A program made the position numbers and the translations under genes. The notes under the pieces are model-generated. The model searched no databases and was not told where the DNA came from. It was given only the letters and a program-made list of their open reading frames with translations. A stretch of 64,000 nucleotides of DNA from Mercurialis annua (Eukaryota > Streptophyta > Magnoliopsida > Malpighiales > Euphorbiaceae), in the NCBI RefSeq assembly GCF_937616625.2, contig NC_065577.1, forward strand, positions 22,829,501-22,893,500. The letters are read 5' to 3'. Below, one piece after another: positions 11,701-26,100 of the stretch; positions within the stretch are counted from its first letter, which is position 1, and each line of letters begins with the position of its first letter.

Positions 11701-14700
11701 CCATGCTTATGTCCCGTCACAAGTCTCTCTAACGCGTTGTTCCGATTACCTAAGCATGGTTGGGTTATATTACGCAAAGTGTGCGTGAAAAATGACAATA
11801 AATTTGTATGTCAGGTCTCAAGTCTATTTAACGCGTTGTTCCGATTACGCTTATGCTTAGGTTATATTACGAAAAGAGTGCGTGAAAAATGACGATAGAT
11901 TAGTATGTCCCGTCTCAATTTTTCTTTATCGCGTCGTTCCGATTACCACTGAAAGGTTAGGTTATATTACGGAAAGTGTGCGAGAAAAGTAACGCTAGAT
12001 TAGTATGTCGCGTATCAAGTCTCTTTAACACGTCGTCCAATTACCTAAGCATGGTTAGGTTATATTACGCAATGTGTGCGTGAAAACTGTTGCTAGGTTA
12101 GTACGTTGTGTCTCAAGTCACTTTAGAGCGTCGTTTCGATTACCTAATCATGGTTAGGTTGTATTACGCAAAGTGTTCGTGAAAAGTGACGGCCAGATTA
12201 GTACGTCGCGTCTCAATTCTCTTTAACGCGTCATTCCGATTACCTAAGCATGCTTAAGTTATAATACGCATAGCGTGCGTAAAAAGTAACGCTAGAAGTA
12301 TGACGCGTTTCATCGCGTCTCAAGTGTCTCTAACGCGTCGTTCTGATTACCTAAGCATGGTTTGGTTATATTACACAAAGTGTGCGTGAAAACTGACAAT
12401 TAATTAGTATTTCGCGTCTCAAGTCTCTTTATCGCGTCGTTACGATTACCTAAGCATTGTTTTGTTATATTATGCAAAGTGTGCATGAAAAGTTTTAATC
12501 AATTAGTATTTCGTGTCTCATGTCTATTTAACGCGTCGTTCTGATTACCTAAGCATGGTTATGTTAGTGCGCGTTAAAAGTGTCGCTAGATTAGTATGTC
12601 ACGTCACAAGTCTCTTTAACGCGTTATTACGATTACCTAACCATGGTTAGGTTATATTACGCTAAGAGTGCGTAAAAAATGACGCTAGATTAGTATGGCA
12701 CGTCTCAAGTCTCTTTAACGCATCTTTTTGATTACCATGCTTATGTCACGTTACAAGTCTCTCAAACACATCGTTCCAATTACCTAAGCATTTGCAGGTT
12801 TTATTACATAAATTGTGAGTGAAAAGTGACAATTGATTAGTATGTCGCGTCTCAAATCACTTTAACGCGTCGTTCCGATTACCTAAGCATGGTTAGGTTA
12901 TTTTATGCAAATTGTGCGTGAAAAGTGACGCTAGATTAGTATGTTGCGTCTAAAGTCTCTTTAACGCGTCGTTCCGATTACCTATACATGGTTAGGTTAA
13001 TATTACGCAATGTGTGCGTGAAAACTGTCACTAGGTTAGTATGTCGCGTCTCAAGTCTCTTTAACGCGTCGTTACGATTACATAAGCATGGTTAGGTCAC
13101 ATTACGTAAAGTGTGCGTGAAAAGTTACGGATTAGTATGTCGTATCTCATGTCTCTTTAACGCGTCGTTCTGATTACTTAAGCATGGTTAGGTTACATTA
13201 CGCAAAGAGTGCGTAAAAAGTGACACTAGATTAGTAGGACGCGTTTCAAGTCTCTTGGACGCGTCGTTTCGATTACCATGCTTATATCGCGTCACAAGTG
13301 TCTCTAACGCGTCGTTCTGATTATCTATGCATGGTTAGGTTAGATTACGCAGAGTGTGCGTGAAAAGTGAAGCTAGATTAGTATGTCGCGTCTCAAGTCT
13401 CTTGAACGCATCGTTCCGATTATTTAAGCATGTTTAGGTTATATTACGCAAAGTGTGCGTGAAAAGTGACGCGAGATTAGTATGTCACGTGTCAAGTCTC
13501 TTTAACGCGTGTTCCAATTACCTAAGCATGGTTAGGTTGTAGTAGGCAAAGTGTGCTTGAAAAGTGACGCTAGATTAGTATGTCGCTTCTGAAGTCTCTT
13601 TAACGCGTCGTCCCGATTACCTAAGCATTGTTAGGTTATACTACGCAAAGTGTGCGTTAAAAATGACGATAGATTAGTGTGTCGCGTCTCAAGTCTCTTT
13701 AACGGGTTGGTCCGATTACCTAAGCATGGTTAAGCAGTGTGCGTGAAAAGTAACGCTAGATTAGTATGTCGCGTCTCAAGTCTCTTTAACTCGTCGTTTT
13801 GATTTCCTAAGCATGGTTTAGTTATATTACGTAAAGTGTGCGTGACAGGTGATGCTTGATTAGTATGTCGCTTCTCAAGTCTCTTTAACTCGTCGTTCCG
13901 ATTACCTAAGCATGGTTGGGTTATATTACGCGAAGTCTGCGTAAAGAGGGACGCTAGATTAGTATGGCGCGTCTCAAGTCTCTTTAACGTGTCGTTTCGA
14001 TAACCATTCTTATGTCGCCTCACAAGTGTCTCTAACGCGTCGTTCCGATTACCTAAGCAAGGTTTAGTTATATGCGCAATGTGTGCGTGAAAAAGGACGC
14101 TAGATTAGTATGTTGCGTCTCAAGTCTCTTTATCTCGTCGTTCCGATTACCTAAGCATGGTTAGGTCATATGGCGAAAATTCTGCGTAAAAATTGATGCC
14201 AGATTAGTACGTTCGCGTCTCAAGTCTTTTTAGCTCGTCGCTTCGATTGCCATGCTTATGTTGCGTCTCAAGTCTTGTTAACTCGTCGTTTCGATTGCCA
14301 TGCTTATGTTGCGTTTCAAGTCATGCTTATGTCGCGTCACAAGTCTCTCCAACGCATCGTTCTGATTACCTATGCATGGTTGAGTTATATTACGCAAAGT
14401 GTGCGTGAAAAGTGACGCTAGATTAGTATGTCACGTCACAAGTCGCTCTGACGTATCGTTCCAATTACCTAAGCATGTTTAGATTATATTGCTCAAAGTG
14501 TGTGTGAAAAGTTACGCTAGATTAGTATGTCGCGTCTCAAGTCCCTTTAACGCGTGTTCCGATTACCTAAGGTTAGGTTATATTACGCAAAGTGTGCGTG
14601 AAAAGTGACGCTTGATTAGTATGTCGCATCTCACGTCTCTTTAACGCGTTGTTCCGATTACCAAAACATGGTTATGTTATTACTCCAAGTGCGCGTTAAA

Positions 14701-15742
14701 AGAGTCGCTAGATTAGTCTGTCGCGTCACAAGTATCTTTAACGCTTGTTTACGATTACCTAAGTATTGGTAAGTTATATTACGCAAAGTGTGAGTAAAAA
14801 GTGACGCTAGATTAGTATAACGCGTCTCAAGTCTCTTTAACGCATCGTTTCGATTACCGTGCTTATGTCACATTACAAGTCTCTCTAACACGTCGTTCCG
14901 ATTACCAAAGCATGGTTAGGTTATATTACACAAAGTGTGCGTGAAAAGTGATAATAGATTAGTATGTCGCGTCGCAAGTCTCTTTAACGTGTCGTTCATT
15001 ACAAAATGTCTGCGTGAAAACTGTTGCTAGGTTAGTATGTCGAGTCTCAAGTCTCTTTAACTTATCGCTTGGATTACGTAATCATGGTTAGGTTTAATTC
15101 TGCAAAGTTTGCCTGAAAAGTGACGGCTAGATTAGTATGTCTCGTCGCAAGTCTCTTAAACACATCATTCCGCTTACCTAAGCATGGTTAGGTTATATTA
15201 CGCAAAGCGTGCGCAGAAAGTGACGCTAGATTAGTATGGCGCGTTTTGAGTCTCTTTAACGCGTCGTTTCGATTACCTAAGCATCGTTAGGTTATATTGT
15301 GCAAAGTTTAGGTGAAAAGTGACGGTAGATTAGTATGTCGCGTCTCAAGTCTCTTTAATGCGTCGTTTCGATTACCATGCTTATGTCGCGTCATAAGTCT
15401 CTCTAACGCGTCGTTCCGATTTCCTAAACATGGTTAGGTTATAGTACGTACGCAAAGTGTGCGTGAAAAGTAATAATTGATTGGTTTGTCGCGTCATTTT
15501 GATTCCTAAGAATGGTTAGGTTATATTTCGCAAAGTGTGCTTGAAAAATGACAATCGATTAGTATGTTGCATATCCAGTCTATCTAACGCGTCGCTGATT
15601 ACCTAAGCATGGTTAGGTTATATTACGCACGGTGTGCGTGAAAAGTGACGCTAGATTAGTATGTCGCGTCTTAATCCTCTTTAATGCATCGTTCCGATTA
15701 CCTAAGCATGGTTTGGTTATATTATGCAATGATTGCGTGAAA
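8792..15742 (+). repeat. 99-bp satellite array, segment 2
   Basis: Continuous head-to-tail array of 99-bp and 147-bp units with local deletions (for example about 9980, where one unit is joined to the next after half its length). At 14220-14340 several 48-bp half-units follow one another. 10.17-10.92 kb matches 53.21-53.94 kb, and 13.95-15.7 kb matches 56.45-58.2 kb. The array stops mid-monomer at 15742, where the gypsy fragment begins. ORFs of 60-97 aa on both strands are periodicity artefacts. Confidence 0.95.
14213..14345 (+). repeat. Run of 48-bp half-units
   Basis: Three consecutive half-units (TTGCCATGCTTATGTTGCGTC type) occur without the GTTAGGTTATATTACG half of the monomer. The same unusual run recurs at 56716-56850, one of the markers that tie the 14-kb and 56-kb regions together. 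Confidence 0.8.
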
Positions 15743-16540
15743 GATGGGGTTGTTCACTCGTGTTTAACACAGAAAAATAATGATCTCACAATGCTTAACT
15801 CACACCACTCAAGTTTTTTATCGAGTATTTTTATGTGAATCAGTTCAACTACAAATTTCCAACAAAACCTTATGAAATACTAATAATCAAGTTTTAAATA
15901 CTTAAGAAGCAAAAAAACGCAATATATATCAAGAAAACAGCAAATGTGTATCCAGATCAAAGAAAATAGAATTGAAAGAAAAGAAAACTCAAATGGAATC
16001 AAAAGACAAATAAAAGAAATATCTAGATTCAAGAATATGTCTAGGAAACAAGAAAAAAAAAGGTAAAGAAAAGCAATTTGGAAAGTAATCAAAGAAAGCC
16101 TAGAAAATTTTAATCTGATTTGAAAAGATCTTATATGGTGTCAATCCTTTCAAATTCGAATTTCTCAAATAAATCACTTAAAACAGCCTTAAACTCAATA
16201 CAAATTCCCTTTAGATTAGAAAAAAAATTCAGAACTGATTTGCCAATTAATAACCCCTTTAATGCTCTTGATTTCCACCACTTCGCTGGCACACATTAAT
16301 CTTTGCAATCAAACTCACAAATATCAAAACCAACAAAAAGACCTTATAACTTCTTCAAGATTTCAGATTCCTTTTCTCTCTTTTTTTTGTACTTTTTTTT
16401 GATCTAAAATTTCAAGAACAGAATTTCAGATTCCTTTTCTCTCTTTTTTTTGTTTTTTTTAAACAGCAAATTTAAGAACAAGAACACTAAATCAAACACA
16501 TGAAATAAATGGATAACCAACCTGATTTTCAAGAGCCAAA
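15743..16540 (-). other. Leader-like AT-rich sequence downstream of the PBS
   Basis: About 800 bp without a convincing reading frame; the 70-aa minus-strand open stretch at 15880-16092 is low-complexity and hydrophobic. A 63-bp tandem duplication carries TTTCAGATTCCTTTTCTCTC at 16361 and again at 16424. Probably the untranslated leader of the retroelement. Confidence 0.5.
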
Positions 16541-16552
16541 GCTCTGATACCA
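16541..16552 (-). promoter_or_regulatory. Primer-binding site for initiator tRNA-Met
   Basis: Plus strand GCTCTGATACCA is the complement of TGGTATCAGAGC, the standard PBS of many plant LTR retrotransposons. It sits directly after the candidate LTR end in the minus-strand direction. Confidence 0.8.
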
Positions 16553-16554
16553 AA

Positions 16555-16930
16555 TGATACGAACCTTCAGCGGTAGGCTATACGAACCCTTAATGCAATG
16601 CCCAAGAACCCGTATAATCACTAACCTAAAAACCCAACACCTATCTGACTCAAAACCCTAGGATCACTCTAGATCAGATTACAAAGATCAAGTGTAAATA
16701 GAACCTAAAAGATTAAGTCTTTTAAATCCTAATTACTAGCACCCCACAAAGATTGATCAGATCTTTGACAAATATTAATATATCATAATCTGATTGTAAA
16801 ACCCTAAAACAAAATATTTATTATGTCTCAGCAATCAATGGCATACATGTAAATAAGTAAAATTCGAAATAATAAACCCTAGTCTTGAATATGGGCTTTA
16901 AGTATGCTATACAAAGCCCATTCTTCAGAA
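16555..16930 (-). mobile_element. Candidate LTR, minus strand
   Basis: Lies between the polyprotein stop and the PBS. On the minus strand it ends in TTCGTATCA three bases before the PBS; the outer limit is uncertain, with TGAAGAATGGGC near 16927 a possible start. It is AT-rich with AGGGTTT-type motifs common in plant LTRs. No second copy in the window confirms the boundaries. Confidence 0.5.
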
Positions 16931-16933
16931 TCT

Positions 16934-17104
16934 TCATTTGAATAAGTTTGATGAGATGGTCTCTTGAAGCTTCTTAGCCCGTGACCTTGTAATTGGTCCT
17001 TGCGATAAACTCAACGGATCTTGGATATGCATTCTGCCCTCTTCATCAAGCCCATCAAAATTACCATCTTCAAGCTTTTGAAGTCCGAGCCCATCCGCAA
17101 CAAC
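16934..17104 (-). pseudogene. C-terminal end of a Ty3/gypsy polyprotein
   Basis: The minus-strand frame contains LSQGPITRSRAKKLQETI followed by a stop at 16934-16936. A GPxTRxRAKxxxE motif near the C-terminus of the pol polyprotein, after integrase, is common in plant Ty3/gypsy elements (from memory of the family). Only about 55 residues belong to the element, because the first six residues of the open frame come from adjacent satellite sequence. Everything upstream is missing. Confidence 0.65.
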
Positions 17105-20100
17105 TAGTATGTCGCATCTCAAGTCTCTTTAGCACGCCGTTTTGATTACCTAAGAATGGTTAGGTTATATTACGCAAAGTGTGCGTGAAAAGTTACGATA
17201 AATTAGCATGTTGCGTCTCAAGTCTCTTTAGCGCGTCGTTGGGATTACCTAAGCATGGTTAGCTTATATTATGCAAGGCATGCCTGAAAGTGACGCTAGA
17301 TTAGCATGTCGCGTCTCAACACTCGTTAACGCGTCGTTCCGATTACCTAAGCATGATTAGGTTATATTACGCAAAGTGTGCGTGAAAAGTGAAGCTAGAT
17401 TAGTATGTCGCGTCTCAAGTCTCTTTAACGCATCGTTCTGATTACCTAACCATGGTTAGGATATATTATGTAAGTTGTGCGTGAAAGTTACGCTAGTTTA
17501 TGTCGCGTCTCAAGGCTCTTGAACGCGTCGTTCTGAGTACCTAAGCATGGTTAGGTTATATTACGGAACGTGTGCTTGAAAAGTGACGCTAGATTAGTAA
17601 ATAGTGTCTCAAGTATCTTTAATGCGTCGTTTCGATTACCATGCTTATGTCGTGTCACAAGTCTCTCTAACAGGTCGTTCTGATTACCTAAGCATGGTTA
17701 GGTTATATTACACCAAATGTGCGTGAAAAGTAACAATAAAGTAGTAAGTCGTGTCTCAAGTATATTTAACGCGTCGTTGCAATTACCTAACCTTGGTTAG
17801 GTTATATCACGCAAAGTGAGCGTGTAAAGTGACGCTAGCTTAGTATGTCGCGTCTCAGTTCTCTTTAACGCATTTTTCCTATTAACTAATTATGGTTAGG
17901 TTATATTACGAAAAGTGTGCATGAAAAGTGACACTAGATTAGTATGTCGCGTCTCAAGTCTCTTTAACGCGTCGTTTCGATGACCATGCTTATCTCGCGT
18001 CACAAGTCACTTTAACGCGTCGTTCCGATTATTTAAGTATGAATAGGTAATATTACGCAAAGTTTCATGAAAAGTGACGCAAGATTAGTATGTCGCGTCT
18101 CAAGTCTCTTTAACATGTCGCTCCTATTTCCTAAGAATGGTTTGGTTATATTACGAAAAGTGTGCGTGAAAAGTGACGCTAGCTTAGTACGTCGCATCTT
18201 AAGTCTCTCTAATGCGTCGTTCCGATTTCTAAGCATGGCAAGGTTATATTATGCAAAGTGTGCGAAATAAGTTACGCTAGATTAGTATTACGCATCTCAA
18301 GTCTCTGTAACGCGTCGTTTCGATCACTATGCCTATGTCGCGTCACAAGTCTCTCTAACGCATCGTTCCGATTACCTAAGCTTTGTTAGGTTATATTACG
18401 CAAAGTGTGCGCGAAAAATGACAACAGATATTAGTATGTCGCGTCTAAAGTCTCTTTAACGAGTCGTTCCGATTACCTAAGCATGGTCAGATTATATTAC
18501 GCAAAGAGTGCGTGAAATTAATTGACGCTAGATTGGTATGTCGCATCTCAAGTCTCTTGAACACATCGTTTCGATTACCTAAGAATGGTTGGGTTATATT
18601 ATGCAAAGTGTGCGTGAAAAGTGACGCTAGAATAGTATGTCTCATCTTAATGCAAAGTGTGCGTGAAAAGTGATGCTAGATAAGTATCTCATGTCACAAG
18701 TCTCTTTAACGCATCGTTCCGATTACCTAAGCATGGTTAGATTATATAACGCAAAGTGTGCGTTAAAAGTAACGCTAGATTAATAGTATGTCGCGTCACA
18801 AGTCTCTTTAACGCGTCGTTCCGATTATCTAAGCATGGTTAGATTACATTACTCAAAGTGTGCGTTAAAATTGACACTAGATTAGCATGTCGCATAAGAT
18901 GTCTTTCTAACGCGTTGTTCCGATTACCTAAGCATGGTTAAGTCATAGCACGCAAACTGTGCGTGAAAAGGATCAATAGATTAGTATGTCGCATGTCAAG
19001 TCTCTTTAACGCATCGTTCTAATTACCTAAGCATGGTTAGGTTATACTACGCAAAGTGTGCGTGAAAAGTGACGCTAGATTATTATGTCCAGTCTTAAGT
19101 CTCTTTAACGCGTCGTTATTCCTAAGAATGGGTAGGATATATTACGCAAAGTGTGCGTAAAAATTTACGCTAGATTAATATGGCGCGTCACAAGTCTCTG
19201 TAATGCGTTGTTTCGATTGCCATGCTTATGTCGCATGACAAGTCTCTCTAACGCGTCGTTCCGATTACCTAAGCATGGTTAGGTTATATTACACAAAGTG
19301 TGCGTGAAAAGTGACGTTATATTAGTATGTCGCATCTCAAGTCTCTCTAACGTGTCGTTCTTCCTAAGCATGGTTAGGTTATAACGCAAAGTGTGCGTGA
19401 AAAGTGACGCTAGATTAGTATGTCGCGTCTCAAGTCTCTCTAACGCGTTGTTCCGATTCCCTAAGCATGGGTAAGATAAATTACGTAAAGTGTGCGTAAA
19501 TATTTACGCTACATTAATATGGCACGTCTCAAGTCTCTATAACGCGTCGTTTCGATTACCATGCTTATGTCGCATGACAAGTCTCTCTAACGTGTCGTTT
19601 TGATTACCTAAGCCTGGTTAGGTTATATTACGCAAAGTGTGCGTGAAAAATGACAATAGATTAGTATGTCGCGTCTCAAGTCTATTTAACGCATTGTTCC
19701 AATTACTTCAAAGTATGTGTGAAAAATAATAATAGATTAGTATGTGGCGTCCTAAGTCTATCTAACGCGTCGTTCCGATTTCCTAAGCATGGTTAGGTTA
19801 TATTACGCAAAGTGTCCGTGAAAAGTGACGCTAGATTAGTATATCACGTCTCAAGAATCTTTAAACGGGACGTTACGATTACCTAAGTATGGTTATTATA
19901 TTACGCAAAGGGCGTAAAAAATGACACTAGATTAGTATGTCGCGTCTCAAGTTTCTTTAACGCGTCGTTCCAATTACCCAAGAATTGTTAGGTTTACGTA
20001 AAGTGTGCTAGAAAAGTAACGCTAGATTAATATGTCCCGTCTCATGACTCTTTAATGCGTCGTTCCGATTACCTAAGCATAGTTAGGTTATACTATGCAA

Positions 20101-23100
20101 AGTTGTCGTGAAAAGTGACGGTAGATTATTATGCCGCATCCCAAGTCTCTTTAACGAGTCGTTTCGATTACCATGCATATGTCGCATCACAAGCCTCTCT
20201 AATGCGGTGTTCCGACTACCTAAGCATAGTTAGATTATAGTACGCAAAGTGTGCGTGAAAAGTAACAATAGATTAGTATATCACGTCTCAAGTCTCTTTA
20301 ACGCGTCGTTCCGATTACTTAAGCTTGGTTAGGTTATATTACGCAAAGTGTGGGTGAAAAGTGACAATAGATTAGTATGTCGCGTCTCAATTCTCTTTAT
20401 CGTGTTTTTCCGATTACCTAACCATGGTTATGCTATATTACACAAAGCGTGCGTGAAAAGTGACGCTCTATTAGTATGTCACGTCTTAAGTCTCTTTAAC
20501 GCGTCGTTCCGATTACCTAAGCATGGTTAGGTTGTAATACGCAAAATGTGCTTGAAAAGTGACTATAGATTAGTATGTTGTGTCTGATGTCTCTTTAACG
20601 CGTCGTTCCAATAACCTAAGCGTTGTTAGGTTATATTACACAAAGTGTGCGTAAAAAGTAACGCTAGATTAGTATGGCTCGGCTCGAGTCTCTTAACGCG
20701 TCGTTTCGATATTTATGTCGAGTCTATGTTGAGTCACAAGTCTTTCAATCGAGCCGTTCCGATTACCTAAGCATGGTTAGGTTATATTCCGCAAAGTGTG
20801 CATGAAAAATGACAATAGAATTAGTATGTCGGGTCTCACGTTTATTTCACACGTCCTTCCTATTACCTAAGCATGGTTAGGTTATATTACGCAAGGTGTA
20901 CGTGAAAAGTGACGCTAGATTAGTATGTCGCGTCTCAAGGCTCTTTAATATGTCATTTCGATTACCTAATCATGGTTAGGTTATATTACGCAAAGTTTGC
21001 GTGAAAAGTGACGCTAGATTAGTATGTCGCGTCTCAAGTCTTTGTAACGCGTCGTTTCGATTACCATGCTTCTGTCGCGTCAATTGTCTCTCTAACGCAT
21101 TTTACCCAAGCATGGTTATATTATAGTACGCATAGTGTGCATGAAAAGGATCAATAGATTAGTATGTCGCATCATGAGTCTCTTTAACGCGTCTTTCTGA
21201 TTACTTAAGCATGGTTAGGTTATATTACGAGAAGTGTGCATGAAAAGTAAAAATAGATTAGTAGGTCGCGTCTTAAGGCTCTTTAATACGTCGTTCTGAT
21301 TACCTAAGCATGGTTAGGTTATTGTACGCAAAGTGTGCGTGAAAAGGATCAATAGATTACTATGTCGAGTCTAAAGTCTCTTTAACGCGCCGTTCCGATG
21401 ACCTGAGCATGGTTATGTTATATTGCGCATAATGTGAGTGAAAAGTGACGCTCGATTAGTATGTCCAGTCTCAAGTGTCTTTAATGCGTCATTCCGATTA
21501 CCTATGCATGGTTAGGTTATATTACGCAAAGTATGCGTAAAAAATGACGCTAGATTAATATGTTTCGTCTCAAATCTCTTTAAAGCATCGTTTCGATTAC
21601 CTAAGCATGGTTAGGTTATATTATGCAAAGTGTGCATGAAGAGTGACGCTAGATTAGTATGTCGCGTCACAAATATCTTTGACGCGTCATTCGATTACCT
21701 AGGCATGGTTCGGTTATATTATGCTAAGTGTTCCTTAAAAGTGACGCTAAATTAGTATGTCGCGTCACAAGTCTCTTTAACGCGCTGTTCCGATTTCCTA
21801 TGCATGGTTAGGCTATATAACACAAAGTGTGTGTGAAAGTGACGCTAGATTAGTAGTAAGTCGCGTCACAAGTCTCTTTAATGCGTCGTTCCGATTACCT
21901 AAGCATGGTTAGGTTATATTGCGCAAAGTGTGTGTTAAAAGTGACGCTAGATTATTATGTCGCGCTGTTCCGATTACCAATGCATTGTTAGGTTATATTA
22001 CGGAAAGTGTGCGTGAAAAATTACTCTAGATTACTATGTCGCGTCACAATTCTATTTAACGAGTCGTTCCGATTACCTAGGCATGATTAGGTTATTTAAC
22101 GCAAAGTGTGCATTAAAAGTGACGCTAGATTAATAGTATGTCGCGTTACAAGTCTCTTTAACGCGTCGTTTCGATTACCTAGGCGTTGTTAGGTTATATT
22201 ACGCAAAGTGTGCGTAAAAACTGATGCTAGATTAGTAGTATGTAGCGTCTCAAGTCTCTTGAACGCGTCGTTCCGATTACTTAAGCGTGGTTGCGTTATA
22301 TAACGCAAAGAGTGCGTGAAAAGTGACGCAGAATTAGTATGTCGCGTCTCAAATCTCTTTAATGCATCGTTCCGATTACCCAATAATGGTTAGGCTATAT
22401 TGCGAGTGTGCGAGAAAAGTAACACTAGATTAGTATGTCGCGTCTCAAATCTCTTTACGTTCCAATTACCTAAGTATGGTTAGGTTATATTACACAAGGT
22501 GTGCATAAAAAGTGACGCTAGATTATATGCCGCGTCTCAAGGCTCTTTATTGCGTCGTTTCGATTACCTAAGTGTGGTTAAGTTATTTTATGCGAAGTTT
22601 GGGTGAAAAATGAAGCTAGATTAGTATGTTGCCTCTCAAGTCTCTTTAACGTATCGCTTTGATTACCATACTTATGTTGCTTCACAAGTCTCTCTAACGC
22701 GTTTTTCTAATTACCTAAGCATGGTTAGGTTATAGTACGCAAAGTGTGCGTGAAAAGTAACAAATTAGTATGTCGCGTCTCAAGTCTCTTTAACGTGTCG
22801 TTCCGATTACCTAAGCATGTTTAAGTTATATTACGCAAAGTGTGCGTGAAATGTGACAATAGATTAGTATGTCGCATATCAAGTCTATTTAATGCGTTTT
22901 TCCGATTACCTAAGCATGGTTAGGTTATACTACGCAAAGTGTGTGTGAAAAGTGACGCTAGATTAGTATGTCGCGTCTCATTTCTCTTAAACACGTTTTT
23001 CCGATTACTTAAGCATGGTTAGGTTATATTACGTAGAGTGTGCGTCAAAAGTGACACTATATAAGTATTTCGCGTCACAAGTCTTATTAGCACGTCGTTC

Positions 23101-26100
23101 CGATTACCTAAGCATGGTTAGGTTATATTACGCAAAGTGTGGTTAAAAAGTAACGCTGGATTAGTATGTCGCGTTTTAAGTCTATCTAACGTGTCCTTCC
23201 GATTACCTAAGCATGGTTAGGTTATATTGCGCAAGGTGTGCGTGAAAAGTGACGCCAGATTAGTATGTCGCGTCTTAAGGCTCTTGAATGCATCGTTCCG
23301 ATTACCTAAGAATGGTTAGGTTATATTATGCAAACTTTGCATGAAAAGTGACGCTAGATTAGTATATCACGTCTCTAGTCTCTTTAACGCGTCGTTTCGA
23401 TTACCTAAGCATGGTTAGGTAATATTACGCAAGGTGTGCGTGAAAAGTGACGCTATATTAGTATGTCGCATCTCAAGGCGCCTTAATGCGTCGTTCCGAT
23501 TACCTAAGCATGGTTATATTATGCAAAATTTAAAACTGACAGTAGATTAGTATGTCGCATCTCAGGTCTCTTTAACGCGTCGTTCCGATTACCATGCTTA
23601 TTTCGCGTCATAAGTCTCTCTAATGCGTCGTTCTGGTTACCATAAGCATGGTTAGGTTATAGTATGCAAAGTGTGCGTGAAAAGTAACAATAGATTAGTA
23701 TGTCGCGTCTCAAGTTTCTTTAACTCGTCGTTCCTAGGACCTAAGAATGGTTACGTTATATTACGCAAAGAGTGCGTGAAAAGTGACGCTAGATTAGTAT
23801 GTTGCATCTCAAGTCTCTTTAACGCGTCGTTCCGATTACCCAAGTGTGCAAGAAAAGTAACGCTAGATTAGTATGTCACGTCTCAAGTCTATTTAATGTG
23901 TCGTTGCGATTACCTAAGCAAGGGTATATTATGCAAAGTTTGTGCAAAAAGTGACAGTAGATTAGTAATCGCGTCTCAAATCTCTTTAATGCGTCGTTTT
24001 GATTACCATGCTTATGTCGCGTCACAAGTCAACACGTCGTTCCGATTACCTAAGCATTTTCAGGTTATATTACGCAAAGTGTGCGTGAAAAGTGACAATA
24101 GATTACAATGTCATGTATCAATTCTATTTAACACGTCGTTCCGATTACCATGGTTAGGTTATATTACGCCAAGCATGCTCGAAAAGTTACGCTAGATTAG
24201 TACGTCGCGTCTCAAGTCTGTTTAACGTGTCATTCCGATTACCTAAGCATGGTTAGATTATATTACGTAAAGTGAGCGTGAAACGTGACGCTAGATAAAT
24301 ATGTTGCGTCACAAGTCTCATTAACGCGTCGTTCCGATTACCTAAGGTTAGGTTATATTACGCAAAGTGTGCGTAAAAAGTGACGCTAGATTAGTATGCC
24401 GCGTCTCAAGTCTCTTTAACGCGTCGTATCGATTACCATTCTTATGTCGCGTCACAGGTCTATATAACGCGTCGTTCCGATTACCTAAGCATGGTTGGGT
24501 TATATTACGCAAAGTATGCGTGAAAAATGACAATAAATTAGTATGTCGCGTCTCAAGTCTATTTTACGCGTCGTTCCTATTACTCTTATGCTTAGGCTAT
24601 ATTATGCAAAGAGTGCGTGAAGAGTGACGGTAGATTAGTATGTCCCGTCTCAAGTTTCTTTATCGCGTCGTTCCGATTACCACTGAATGGTTAGCTTATA
24701 TTACGCAAAGTGTGCGAGAAAAGTAACGCTAGATTAGTATGTCACGTCTCAAGGCTTTAATTGGTCGTTGCGATAACCTAAGCATGGTTTGGTTATAATA
24801 TGCAAAGTTTGCGTGAAAAGTGACGTTAGATTAGTATGTCGTGTCTCAAGTCTCTTTAATGTGTTGTTGCGATTACCTAAGCATGGTTAGGTTATATTAT
24901 GCAAAGTTTTCGTGAAAAGTGACGCTAGATTAGTATGTCGCGTCTCAAGTGTCTTTAATGCGTCGTTCCGATTACCTAAGCATCGTTAGGTTATATTATG
25001 CAAAGTTTAGGTGAAAAGTGACAGTAGATTAGTATGTCGCGTATTAAGTCTCTTTAATGCGTCGTTTCGATTACCATGCTTATGTCGCGTTATAAGTCTC
25101 TCTAACGTGTCGTTCCGATTTCCTAAACATTGCTAGGTTAAAGTACGTACGCAAAGTGTGCGTGAAAAGTAACAGTTGATTGATTTGTTGCGTCTCAAGT
25201 CTCTTTAATGTGTCGTTTTGATTACCTTAGAATGGTTAGGTTATATTACGCAAAGTGTGCTTGTAAAATGACAATCGATTAGTATGTCGTGTATCCAGTC
25301 TATCTAACGCGTCGTGCCGATTACCTAAGCATGGTTAGGTTATATTACGCAAGGTTAGGTTATATTACACAAAGAGTGCGTAAAAGGTGACGCTAGATTA
25401 GTATGTTGTGTCTCAAGTCTCTTTAACGCGTCGTTCTTATCACCTAAGAATGGTTAGGTTATATTCAGCAAAGTATGCATGTAAACTTAAGCTAGATTAG
25501 AATGTCGCATCTCAAGTCTCTTTAAGGCGTCGTTCTGATTACCTAAGCATGGTTAGGTTATATTACGCAAGGTGTGCGTGAAAAGTGACGCTAGATTAGT
25601 ATGTCGCGTCTCAAAGCTTTTTAATGTGTCGTTCCAATTACATAAGCATGGTTAGGTTATATTACGCAAAGTGTGCGTGAAAAAGTGATGCTAGATTAGT
25701 ATCTCGAGTCTCAAGTTTCTTTAACGCGTCGTTTCGATTACCATGCTTATGTCGCGTCATTAGTCTCTCTAACGCGTCGTTCCGATTACCATAAGCATGG
25801 TTAGGTTATAATATGCAAAGTGTGCGTGAAAAGTAATGATAGATTAGTATGTCGTGTCTCAAGTCTATTTAACGCGTCGTTCCGATTACATAAGCATGGT
25901 TAGGTTATAATACGCAATGTGTGTGTGAAAAGTGACGCTAAATTAGTATGTTGCGTCTCAATTCTCGTTAATGCGTTGTTCCAATTACCTAATCATGGTT
26001 ACGTTATACTACGCAAAATGTGCGTGAAAAGTGCCGCTATATTAGTATGTCGCGTCTCTGGTCTTTAACGCATTGTTCCGATTACATAGGCATGGCTAGC

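Larger units (their letters stand above)
15743..17104 (-). mobile_element. Ty3/gypsy LTR retrotransposon fragment, minus strand
   Basis: Non-satellite insert. Read on the minus strand, from 17104 downward, it has the end of a polyprotein, a candidate LTR, a primer-binding site matching initiator tRNA-Met, and about 800 bp of leader-like AT-rich sequence. A PBS directly after an LTR marks a 5' LTR, yet polyprotein sequence lies on the far side of it. This suggests a junction between two tandem elements or a one-LTR recombinant. Gag, protease, RT and integrase are absent. Satellite flanks differ by about 14 missing bp, so no simple target-site duplication is visible. Confidence 0.75.
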
